Shown here one piece after another: positions 23,552 to 33,964 of a stretch of DNA of 64,000 nt. The stretch comes from Hevea brasiliensis (lineage: Eukaryota > Streptophyta > Magnoliopsida > Malpighiales > Euphorbiaceae). Below the pieces are notes generated by a model. That model was given only the letters and a program-made list of their open reading frames with translations, had not been told where the DNA came from and searched no databases. The first letter of the stretch is position 1; every line of letters begins with the position of its first letter. Location: contig NC_079499.1 of assembly GCF_030052815.1 (NCBI RefSeq), positions 73,175,760-73,239,759 on the forward strand. The letters run 5' to 3'. Position numbers and translations under genes: made by a program.

Positions 23552-26500
23552 ATAATATCTAATCATTTTATACAAAATATAAAATATGATCTATATGGGC
23601 CCTATCTACATGCATTGTTGAGGAGGTAACAACCTTGAATACTTCAGATACTTCTGCAGATCAAAACTCCCAAAATTCCCAGCCAAACGTCTATTGGGTT
23701 CTAGCTTCAGTACCTGCGCGAAGGAAACAATTCCATCACGCTAAGCATTGCTGCTTAGTGGTGCAATAATATAACAAGGAAATAATATACAAATAAAGAA
23801 AGAACGAAGCATAATTTGAATATTTAAGAATCAATTTAATTTAATACAATGTGTCTAATATTAATTATCTTTTGTTCTAATTTGCTTCGCTTTGGAAGCG
23901 TTTAATTCCTAAATTCATGGTGATAATGTACAATATACAGAATTAATAAAAATACTCAGTTTATATTCATATGGCAATAGAAGCTACTTTTAAAATATTT
24001 AGTTAAGTTATACCTATTTTTGCAACTCTTTTATCATTTTACTTAACAATTTCTAATAAATAACTATTCCAATTTATTTTAGGTCATCTTACTCATTTAT
24101 TTTATTTAATTTCTAATATTTTTAATTGCTAATAGTCTTAATTTATTTCAATAAATTACACTGCCCAAGTAACCTACGACAGGCTGACTAAACTGGATAA
24201 CGGGTCGTTGGCACTGGGCACCGCGGTGCCTCGGGCCGTCATACCATGGGACGCGGAACGTCAACCACATATGCAGTCAGTATGGCTAAAAAGCCATGAC
24301 AACACATAATCGGGCATAAAAGCCATGAATACAGGCATAAAGCCATGAATGTGAGCATAAAGCCATGAATACGGGTATAAAGCCATGAATACATGCATAA
24401 AGCCTTTCGCAGTACTGCTAAAACAATACCCTATTGGCATGCCAATCTATCTAATCTAACACACGTGTCTAGGCAATACAAGGGCACATAATATCATCAA
24501 ATATTAATATATTGTGTTTTATGACTTCATTATTTCATGATAAATTTCAATTATAATTCTTACATTCATTTGATCATTTATATGATCACAATTCACATCA
24601 ATTATCCTTTTATACCATTGTACTCAAAATACTTCTCCTCTCTACAATAATGAGAACTAATGTCTCATTCATACATTAATATGATTCATTTATTCATTCA
24701 TTATGTTATTCATATAGATCACAATTCTAAACAATGGTTCACATGTACCATTGTATTCAAACATTTTTCCTTTCTCATTTATACATTCAAGAATCTACTT
24801 ATGTAATTATAAATTTTATATTGCAAGTTGAGTTACTAATATTTTATGAATTTCATTTGTGATGGGCATATAAGCCCTAACTATCTATTCACATTAATTA
24901 AGTGACTTATTTTTCATGTTTCAAGTAATCCATGAATATTTCATGGATTTCAAACTTATGGCCTTAATTTCTTTTTAACAATTTTGACTACGATGCATAG
25001 TCCACATTTGTCATACAATTCTAAGCATTTAAGCTTTGAATTGGTTCTAGGTCTTCATCTTAATTTACTAATTATTTTGATTACTATTCACCTTACTAGT
25101 CAATCAAAATGTTGACTTTTTTATACTTAATGGATATATTAATTCTAATTACACCAAGATCCCACATTTTGAGTTTTACATTTGCTAGTATTAATTGCCA
25201 ATTGCAATTTAAAGTCCCCTAGATGCATTTCTAAATTTTCAGTTTTTACTACCTAAGTTTACTATTCCATTGGACAATTTTAGAGTGGAAACTGGGCTAA
25301 CCTTTCTTCATCAAAGTTGTTCCTTATTGTGTCTTCTTTAATTCCCTTTTTGAATCACTCCATTTAGAGTTTTGTAGCTCAAGTTATGGTCATTTTACCA
25401 TAACTGGTTGGAGTGACCTGTACCCAGATTTTCTGGGCAATTTGGTTCTGCCAAATTTGGTGACCTAAGTTTTGTTGGCAATTTGACTAGGTTATGGTCA
25501 TAATTTGGGTCATGTTTCTTCATGAAAGTTGTTAGTCTATATCTCAGCTTGTTGCTGGTAAAATTTCAGGTCAATTGGACCTTTCTACATTGAGTAATGG
25601 CCAAATGACCAAACACTGTTCATTTGGTCATTTTGCCCAGGCAGATTGCAGGTCACCCGGATTAGGGAAAACTATTGGTCAACTTGGTTTGGTTTTCTGG
25701 GCATGGTTTCTTCACCAAAGTTGTGCCATTATGTGTCTAGTTTCATGTCCAATTGGACAAACACCAATTGAACCTCTACAATTCAAGTTATGGCTGCCCA
25801 AACCTGCTGGACTCATGTCCAATTCTGCAGGTCACCTTGGGCAGCCACACTAAACCTAAATCCCATCACTAAACACACTTCATTTCTTGTTTACCAATAA
25901 CCAAATGGTCACTAATTGACCATTAAAACTCACTTTAATCATTATATGATCAAAGTCTCAATTTCATGCTCAAACCCTAACTCCAATTTCCAATTCATGG
26001 CATACACACACCAAACTCATACCAAATCACTTTATCCATCATCTATACTCATCAATAACATAATTAAGCCACTTAATTTCATCAAAAACCAACAATCCTT
26101 AAACTTTCTCATGGCTTCCAAATTTAGAGATTTCATTTACTCAAGTTTTTCTTTTAATTTCACACAATTTTCTACTTGATTTAGCATGCTTACAAGATTA
26201 AAGAAAGAAAGAAATTGTTTAGGCCACTAACCTTGAATGGAGCAGAATTTTTTTTCTTGACCCAATTTAGATTTTTCCTTCACTTTCTTTAATTTTCTTG
26301 GCTGCCAAACACTTGCTCAAGATGTAGAGATAAATTTTGTTGAAGTAGACTTAGGGTTTCAAGTGAGATTTGGGTGGGTTATAAAGCTTGGATAAGCTTT
26401 AATGGTGGTAAGGGTTAGGAGAGCTACGGATGGAAGAAGAAAGTAAAAGGAAAACTGATTTCTTTCTTTCATTTCTGCCCATTTAACTCATTTTAAGTGA

Positions 26501-27104
26501 GTTATAGCCATGTGTCACCATGTGATTGGGTGGAGGCACACTAATGACATCATGTGATGTCATAATTTCTTATTTAATTCATTTTCTTTTTTTTTTCTTT
26601 TCTACTCAATTTCAATTTAATTTGTAGCAATATTTATTCATATTTTATATCATAATAATTATTTACTTAACTGGACAAGTCGGCCAAAAATCATCTCTCA
26701 AGACGAAATGACCAAAATGCCCTCCATTTGGCTTATTGAGCCAAAATTGTCTATACCAATTGAAAAATTTTTCTAAGCATTTTCTTGGAATTCTAATGCC
26801 ATAGAAACCTCAATGACCCTTCTCTGGAGTCTCAAAAATTATTTTATGAATTTTTCTCCTGGTCTAGGGATCCTAGTTGCAAGAACCGCAACTTCCCACT
26901 AGGTTATCCATCGCTAGGGCACCAGCTCATTTAACTTGGTTGTATTTTATTTCTAAAATTTTTTCTAAATTTTTCTTATTAATATTTAAGTTAATTATAG
27001 TTCCTCACTATAGTTTAAATATTTTTCCGGACGTTCTAACTATCCGGACCGACATTGGTCACCGAAATAGTAGAATGCGAAATTGTTCTGATGAGGGTGT
27101 TACA
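23552..27104 (-). mobile_element. Element D 3' LTR, second segment
   Basis: The remaining 3,553 bp of the left D LTR (about 4,087 bp in total with 12870-13403). It ends GAGGGTGTTACA against the PPT. The first part (23552-24430) is also present in both arms of the palindrome at 28290-31027. The part from 24432 to 27104, the U3 side, occurs only here. It contains three diverged modules (about 25301-25395, 25513-25610 and 25703-25800), each ending near a GTTATGG or GTAATGG phrase. Confidence 0.85.
24313..24411. repeat. 20-bp tandem repeats in D LTR
   Basis: Four to five units of GCATAAAGCCATGAATACAG with small changes. The same array lies at the centre of the palindrome (about 29570-29760) in both orientations. 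Confidence 0.8.
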
Positions 27105-27142
27105 ATTCTTCCCCTCTAATTTAAATTTCGTCCTCGAAATTT
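27105..27142 (-). other. Element D polypurine tract and hairpin
   Basis: On the minus strand AAATTAGAGGGGAAGAAT abuts the 3' LTR. The hairpin AAATTTCG-TCCT-CGAAATTT lies at 27123-27142. Confidence 0.75.
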
Positions 27143-27276
27143 ACTGAGTGTAGGTATCTGATATAATTCTTTTACCTTTCTATTGCTCCCTCTGTCTACT
27201 TCTTTTATATATATGGTTCTATTTAGTCTTTTCGAATCTATCATTATACACTTAGGCATATCATAAAGGAAATACT

Positions 27277-28148
27277 TTACCTTAAATTCACATCAGGGCT
27301 TCTTGTTCCTCTCACTTGGGTGACATTTGGAAGTGGTGTTACTATTGTACTTGGTCCTTCCACGACCTGCATGCAGGTCCATGGTAAATTCCTCTTAGGA
27401 CAATCTTTCAGACGATGGTCTATGGCCCCACATCTATAACAGGCTCCAGTCAATCCCATATATTCACCTTTATGCCACTTGTTACAATGACCACATTTTC
27501 TTGCTAGTCCTGGCGCACTCACTACTAGTGTTTCTGGTTGATCTCTTCTGTGTATAGGCCTGGGTCTAGATCTCCTACTTTGATCAGATGTCTGACTTAA
27601 CTGTTCTCTCGGCCTCTTATTACTAGACTGTCCAAATTTCCTCTTTTGCTGATCACCACTCCTCTTTTGTTCCTCTTCATGAACACAGCTAATATATTTC
27701 TTTCTAAACTCTATCAAAAAGAATTCCCAAGTTACGTCGGCTGGTGGCACTACCTTGGTTACGACATCCCACCATCGATATGTAGCTTCTTGTAACAACG
27801 AAACTACACCCTCCAAACTCGCTCGGTGTGCAATGGAGCTGCTGCAGGACTCTTTCAATCCTTTCTAACCAATACTCAACCGCTGAAGAATCATTTTCCT
27901 TTCTACCATTGAAATCTACAGCTCCATACTTCCTAATTTTACCTAGAGGTGATTTCTGCTGAGGCAGTGGTGGAATAATCCCAATCATCTGTCGAAAGAA
28001 TTCAATCATCTGCTCAAACAAGGCCTGTTGGGGTTGTACAGGCACTTCTTGCACTGGTGGTGCAGAATCTTCCCGATTTTCAATATCACTCCCAGTCAGA
28101 ATACGGCTTAACTTCTTCTTCTACTGTCCTCTGTGATTCTGAGTCCAT
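27277..28148 (-). pseudogene. Element D gag (broken, internally deleted)
   Basis: The minus strand starts at ATG 28148 (MDSESQRTVEEE). A shift follows, then FEQMIEFFRQMI and a capsid start with YWLERIERVLQQLHC (about 27870). A second shift leads to RWWDVVTKVVPPADVTWEFF and FRKKYISCVHEEEQKR. In related gags the next part is EF-x-L-x-Q and EYEKEF, but here it jumps to KRKFGQSSNKRPREQ, so the middle of the capsid domain is deleted. The zinc-knuckle region CGHCNKWHKGEY...ACYRCGAIDHRLKDCP (about 27400-27500) is well kept. The sequence ends at PLPNVTQVRG, before any protease motif. This is a Ty3 chromovirus-type gag (Retrotrans_gag family), closer to that of element C than to that of E. Confidence 0.75.
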
Positions 28149-28269
28149 ACCTTAACCTAAAATAACCAAGAAAATAGATCTGCATTAGTGTCACCTCGAC
28201 TCATATGAATGCAATGCATGTCATGCACACAATCTTATTCTATCTATCTATGCCTAGGAATGCCTAAAC

Positions 28270-28284
28270 CGTGCTCTGATACCA
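28270..28284 (-). other. Element D primer-binding site
   Basis: TGGTATCAGAGCACG on the minus strand, matching tRNA-iMet, five bases inside the LTR that begins at 28290. Confidence 0.8.
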
Positions 28285-28289
28285 ATAAA

Positions 28290-29630
28290 TGTAACACCCC
28301 TCAACCGACTACGATTGTAGCAAGGCGTGCTACATTCGGTCTTGAGCACCTAACTTATCTTACTTTATTTTTTTAAAATAATTTTGAATTTATTTAATTT
28401 AATATCAATTATTTTTCGACGGTGAAACCAGTGGAGTTTCCCCTATTTTATTATCGTTTGGCGTATTTCAATATTCACCTATTTGAAATTCAACAATATT
28501 TCTAAAATAAAATCTTATCCATGCTAATCATAATTATCTCATCAATCATTCTCATAATTTTCTCATATTTCAAATATCATCCATACATTTCAATTTCATA
28601 ATCATTTCTATACATTTCTATTCATACTCAATTCATATGTAAACATTCTCAAATTGCATAAGCAAAATTTTCAAATTTCCTTAAATTACATAATTTACAA
28701 AATAATTACAAAATTTCATAATTTACATGATATATAAATTAATTACATATGAAAAAGCTAATTAATTAATTTACATCGCATTCCTATTAATTACCTGTTC
28801 ATAATATACATTACAATATAATATCTAATCATTTTATACAAAATATAAAATATGATCTATATGGGCCCTATCTACATGCATTGTTGAGGAGGTAACAACC
28901 TTGAATACTTCAGATACTTCTGCAGATCAAAACTCCCAAAATTCCCAGTCAAACGTCTATTGGGTTCTAGCTTGATGCTTGCCAAGGAAACAATTCCATC
29001 GCGCTAAGCATTGCTGCTTAGTGGTGCAATAATATAACAAGGAAATAATATACAAATAAAGAAAGAATGAAGCATAATTTGAATATTTAAGAATCAATTT
29101 AATTTAATACAATGTGTCTAATATTAATTATCTTTTGTTCTAATTTGCTTCGCTTTGGAAGCGTTTAATTCCTAAATTCACGGTGATAATGTACAATATA
29201 CAGAATTAATAAAAATACTCAGTTTATATTCATATGGCAATAGAAGCTACTTTTAACATATTTAGTTAAGTTATACCTATTTTTGCAACTCTTTTATCAT
29301 TTTACTTAACAATTTCTAATAAATAACTATTCCAATTTATTTTAGGTCATCTTACTCATTTATTTTATTTAATTTCTAATATTTTTAATTGCTAATAGTC
29401 TTAATTTATTTCTATAAATTACATCGCCCAAGTAACCTCTGACAGTGACTAAATCGATAACAGTCGTTGCTTTGGGCATCGCGGTGCCTCGGGCGTCATA
29501 CCATGGGGCGGAGCGTCAACCACGTATCACGATCGATTATGGCTAAAAGCCATGATAACACATAATCGGGCATAAAAGCCATGAATACAGGCATAAAGCC
29601 ATGAATGTGAGCATAAAGCCATGAATACAT
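28290..29630 (-). mobile_element. Element D 5' LTR, U5 half only
   Basis: 1,341 bp in the same orientation as the 3' LTR, from TGTAACACCC to CCATGAATACAT, matching 12870-13403 plus 23552-24395 with small gaps. The remaining U3 side (24432-27104 in the other LTR) is missing. The sequence switches at 29631 into an inverted copy of itself. Confidence 0.85.
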
Positions 29631-31027
29631 AGGGTATTGTTTTAGCAGTACTGCGAAAGGCTTTATGCCTGTATTCATGGCTTTATGCCCGTATTCATGG
29701 CTTTATGCTCACATTCATGGCTTTATGCCTGTATTCATGGCTTTTATGCCCGATTATGTGTTATCATGGCTTTTTAGCCATACTGACTGCATACGTGGTT
29801 GACGTTCCGCGTCCCATGGTATGACGGCCCGAGGCACCGCGGTGCCCAGTGCCAACGACCCGTTATCCAGTTTAGTCAGCCTGTCATAGGTTACTTGGGC
29901 AGTGTAATTTATTGAAATAAATTAAGACTATTAGCAATTAAAAATATTAGAAATTAAATAAAATAAATGAGTAAGATGACCTAAAATAAATTAGAATAGT
30001 TATTTATTAGAAATTGTTAAGTAAAATGATAAAGTAGTTGCAAAAATAGGTATAACTTAACTAAATATTTTAAAAGTAGCTTTTATTTCCATATGAATAT
30101 AAACTGAGTATTTTTATTAATTCTGTATATTGTACATTATCACCGTGAATTTAGGAATTAAACGCTTCCAAAGCGAAGTAAATTAGAACAAAAGATAATT
30201 AATATTAGACACATTGTATTAAATTAAATTGATTCTTAAATATTCAAATTATGCTTCGTTCTTTCTTTATTTGTATATTATTTCCTTGTTATATTATTGC
30301 ACCACTAAGCAGCAATGCTTAGCGCGAGCAGGTACTGAAGCTAGAACCCAATGGACGTTTGACTGGAAACTTTGGGAGTTTTGATCTGCATAAGTATCTG
30401 AAGTATTCAAGGTTGTTACCTCCTCAACAATGCATGTAGATAGGGCCCATATAGATCATATTTTATATTTTGTATAAAATGATTAGATATTATATTGTAA
30501 TGTATATTATGAACAGGTAATTAATAGGAATGCGATGTAAATTAATTAATTAGCTTTTTCATATGTAATTAATTTATATATCATGTAAATTATGAAATTT
30601 TGTAATTATTTTGTAAATTATGTAAATTAAGGAAATTTGAAAATTTTGCTTATGTAATTTGAGAATGTTTACATATGAATTGAGTATGAATGGAAATGTA
30701 TGGAAATGATTATGAAATTGAAATGTATGGATGAGATTTGAAATATGAGAAAATTATGAGAATGATTGATGAGATAATTATGATTAGCATGGATAAGATT
30801 TTATTTTAGAAATATTGTTGAATTTCAAATAGGTGAATATTGAAATACGCCAAACGATAATAAAATAGGGGAAACTCCACTGGTTTCACCGTCGAAAAAT
30901 AATTGATATTAAATTAAATGAATTCAAAATTATTTTAAAAAAATAAAGTAAGATAAGTTAGGGTGCTCCGTCACCGAATGTAGCACGCCTTGCTCGGCTA
31001 CACTGTAGTCGGGTGAGGGGTGTTACA
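29631..31027 (+). mobile_element. Inverted copy of D U5 half (outer palindrome arm)
   Basis: 1,397 bp that read as the reverse complement of the D LTR from its equivalent of 24431 down to 12870. The sequence ends in GGGTGTTACA followed by the target duplication CATCA. It contains about 50 bp at the centre (29631-29690) that the inner arm lacks, so the palindrome has an off-centre loop within the 20-bp repeats. Confidence 0.85.
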
Positions 31028-31032
31028 CATCA
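31028..31032. repeat. Target-site duplication of D, right copy
   Basis: CATCA, pairing with 12865-12869. After it the G1 gag resumes (CCTTGTCC). Confidence 0.85.
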
Positions 31033-32228
31033 CCTTGTCCTGGTTAATTCACAGTACTCTGACTTCTTGGTGTAGTACCCCTACCTCTGCCTCTGCCTCT
31101 ACCAACTGCTGGGGAACTCTTTGGGGAAGAAACTTGGGCTGATCATTTTGACGTGGTGAATGATCCATAACGGCGTGGACTTACACAATCCTTAGCAAAA
31201 TGACTAGTCCCTCCATAATTAAAACATGCTCCTATAGCTCTATAACATACTCCACTATGTGGTTTACCACAAGTCTCACAAAGTCGATCCGACAGCGTAT
31301 TTCTGCATGTCTGTTGAGTTTGCTGATCGGATTGGGATGGTTTCTATCTAAAAGATATACCTCTACCCGATTCGCGCGAGCTAGATCATCCAAAATGTTT
31401 TCTTTTCCTAGTGCCACTCTCAATAGCTTGACCAGTAACCTTTTCAGTTTTCTCTTTCTCTTGTGTACTCTTTTTCACTGCCTATCCTGATTTTATCCTT
31501 TCCAGTTCCAGAGCTTGTGAAATTAATTCAGAAAAATTCTGGTGTCAGAACCCCACCACTTGCATTTTCAAGCTAGGCCTCAACCAAGCCTCAAACCTCT
31601 TACACCGATCTCTGGGGGTGGAGACTAAGCTTTCAGCATAATGGCTTAGCCTTGAAAAATCCCGCTCATACTCTGTTACAGTTCTATCCCCTTGCTTCAA
31701 CCTTAAAAACTCTTACAGCTTCATGTCTACATAAGTATCGAGGACCCAGTTTTGCCGAAATTCCCTTAAAAAGTCTACCCATGTGAGGACTGGTGGCTCT
31801 ACCAGACTGTAGGGGATGGTCTTTCACCACTCATATGCATCCCTTTGCAGAAGTGATACTGAATATTTGAATTTCAACTCTTCAGCACACTATAGTTTTC
31901 TAAAAACCCATTCCATCCTCTCTAACCACTGTTATGTTTCCAGTAGATCCACTGTTCCTTTGAATACTGTACTTCAAATTTCATTAATTTCTCATATTCT
32001 CGAGCCGAGGTCGTGGGTTGTGCCGCAGTGCTGTGTTTGTGCTTGAAGTGGCACATTTTCCGCCATTTATTGAAAGAACGCAACCATCTACTCTGCAAAC
32101 TGAGCAGGGAACTGCAGTGTTTGAGGAGGAGCTAGAGTGGCTGACCCACTCACATTTTGGAGTGCTGGGGCTTCTCCTCAAGCCTCAGCCTCGACAGATT
32201 ACTCTATAGAATGATCTCCCTCTTCCAT
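31033..32228 (-). pseudogene. G1 gag, main part (broken)
   Basis: The frame starts on the minus strand at ATG 32228 (MEEGDHSIE, then a stop). Pieces in order: FPAQFAE, a capsid domain with QWLERMEWVFRKL, SLLQRDAYEW, VDFLREFRQ, then FLRLKQGDRTVTEYERDF and LSHYAE (about 31640-31940), an ISQALELERIK segment, the zinc knuckle CETCGKPHSGVCYRAIGACF (about 31230-31290) followed by GTSHFAKDC, and a Gly/Arg-rich tail. The length and order fit a Ty3 chromovirus gag. The protein runs into the D insertion at 31032 and its last part is at 12714-12869. In-frame stops and shifts are frequent. No pol follows. Confidence 0.75.
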
Positions 32229-32390
32229 TCTGTTTTCCATAAATTTTCTACTCTCTGATAACAAACACAAGGAGGTTGACCTCCGTTAGTGCATATTCAT
32301 TATGTAAATATGTCATATATATCAAACATTTGAGCAGTTGTATTTACCGACAAAATATTTCAAATTCACAGTTCAAAATTTATTTTAAAA

Positions 32391-32406
32391 CCTTGCTCTG
32401 ATATCA
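32391..32406 (-). other. G1 primer-binding site (left element)
   Basis: TGATATCAGAGCAAGG on the minus strand, one base from the usual TGGTATCAGAGC, seven bases inside LTR2. It shows that LTR2 serves as the 5' LTR of the left internal region. Confidence 0.75.
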
Positions 32407-32413
32407 CTAAACA

Positions 32414-33964
32414 TGTTACACACTACTCCTCGTAAGATGTAACATGTTCTCATAGTACACCTAATGAATTACCGTACTTCACCTACCGGTAACCCATTAA
32501 ATATACTACAAGGGATTTTAAAACCATTTTCTTACATTTTGGAAGTGGTGAGCATTTTGGTAGGAAATAAAAACATTTAATTGAAGTTTGAAAACTAGTT
32601 AAGATTTTTGTCCCATTTTATTTTTCTGCAATTTTTATATAAATTTCAGCAGAGTGCTGTCTGTATTTTGAGAAAATAGTTCTTCAAAACCTAAAAATAG
32701 AAACACTCCCAATATATTTCTCAATCACAATTCCATTTACAACCACCAAACTTCAAATCAACTGCAATAGCAACACTTCAATTCAAAATCCAATTTTCAA
32801 ATCAAGAATTAATATCTCAAAATATTTCATAACTCATGTACATTGCATTTTAAATCATTAATTTACAATCATAAGCTAATTCTGAGATGCAAAATCTCAA
32901 AATAATATTATTACAATTTTATCTGCATAACCGCTCAAATTACAGAGATACATATGCATACTATCATATTTACATCAAACTAAACTACTGTGATATAGAT
33001 AAATACCTGCATAAAAATTCTTCAATTGTGCTCCTCTCTAATCAGAGTAGCTCCTAATCAGAGTACTCGCTCTGCTACTATGTTCTTTTCTCTATCTCAC
33101 ATAACAAGCTAAAGCTATCCTCGAGTATATAAATACTGTGGTACAATAAAGCATAAAATGCATAATATAAAACATTTATGAAAAAAATCATCATTCAAAT
33201 ATCTCATAATCGCATTTCACAATTTTTTTCTCAAATTGCATTTATAACAAATCATAATTTTCAAAGCTTAATATAGCACAACTTGATCAAACAATTTAAT
33301 AAACATAGTGTTGCCAAACAATAACACAACTTAGACCATGATAAAAAATTTTCAAACATGTCATGTATACATCACGATAAGGCAAACTCACCCCACTAAT
33401 CGAAATCAATGAGGGAGGTGGCTAGGTAGCTAATGAGTACTCATCCAAACTCATCCCTCAGACTAGGAAGTCAGAGAAGGAGGAAAGTGATCAAATATCA
33501 ACTCACCCCATAAGTGGAGGGGAAACATATTAATATTGTCATACCAAGTGTGAATTAAAAACAATTTAAATCAAGTTATTCAAATATTTTATACAATTCA
33601 CAAATCATATTTCATTCTAAACTTTTCGTTTATAAAGTAGGCAACACACTATTTTTCAAATAATATTTTCAAAGCCATAACAATCAAAATTTTTCACAAC
33701 ATTTATTTCAAGAATTGTCAAGTAAAAACAAAGAATTTTAAGTTTTTTGTGCACAAACCTGACGTGAGTCGCCTCTAGGCTTTGACTCAGTTCCTTATAC
33801 CTTCCGAGTCTTTTTCAGCTGAAACATAAAATTTATAGTGTTTTTGTATCTTATTTCACAATAAATCTAATAATTAATTGATAAATACTTAATTCTAGCC
33901 CAAATATGCTTAAACTAACATTGTTGGAAATTTTCATTTTGGAGTTACTATTCATGGTACTATT
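32414..33964 (-). mobile_element. G1 LTR2, first segment
   Basis: Starts TGTTACACAC (plus strand) and aligns with LTR1 from 8236. It has about 400 bp (roughly 33100-33500) that LTR1 lacks. It is interrupted at 33964 by Copia F. Together with 43502-45655 it makes an LTR of about 3.7 kb. Confidence 0.85.
33960..33964. repeat. Target-site duplication of F, left copy
   Basis: CTATT, repeated at 43497-43501. LTR1 has this sequence once, near 9364. Confidence 0.9.

Larger units (their letters stand above)
12870..31027 (-). mobile_element. Element D: gag-only Ty3-type element with palindromic 5' end
   Basis: An 18,158-bp span including nested element E; D itself is about 8 kb. On the minus strand its order is: abnormal 5' end (31027 to 28290), PBS (28270-28284), gag (28148 to about 27277), PPT, and 3' LTR (27104 to 12870, split by E). 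It is flanked by CATCA on both sides and lies within G1. The internal region is only 1,185 bp and has no pol. It is of the same general class as E and G1, but its LTR and gag are clearly different. The left terminal dinucleotide has decayed (TATAACACCC instead of TGTAACACCC). Confidence 0.85.
28290..31027. repeat. 2.7-kb palindrome replacing the D 5' LTR
   Basis: Two arms of about 1.34 kb in head-to-head orientation with a loop near 29631-29690. The flanking TSD shows that the outer arm is the true end of the integrated element. Confidence 0.85.

Noticed and set aside
24313..24411. CRISPR-like array
   Set aside because: The units abut without unique spacers, and the context is a plant LTR.
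12870..31027. DNA transposon with terminal inverted repeats of more than 500 bp
   Set aside because: The inverted ends are real, but a direct LTR copy, PBS, PPT and gag show that this is an LTR element with an aberrant end.
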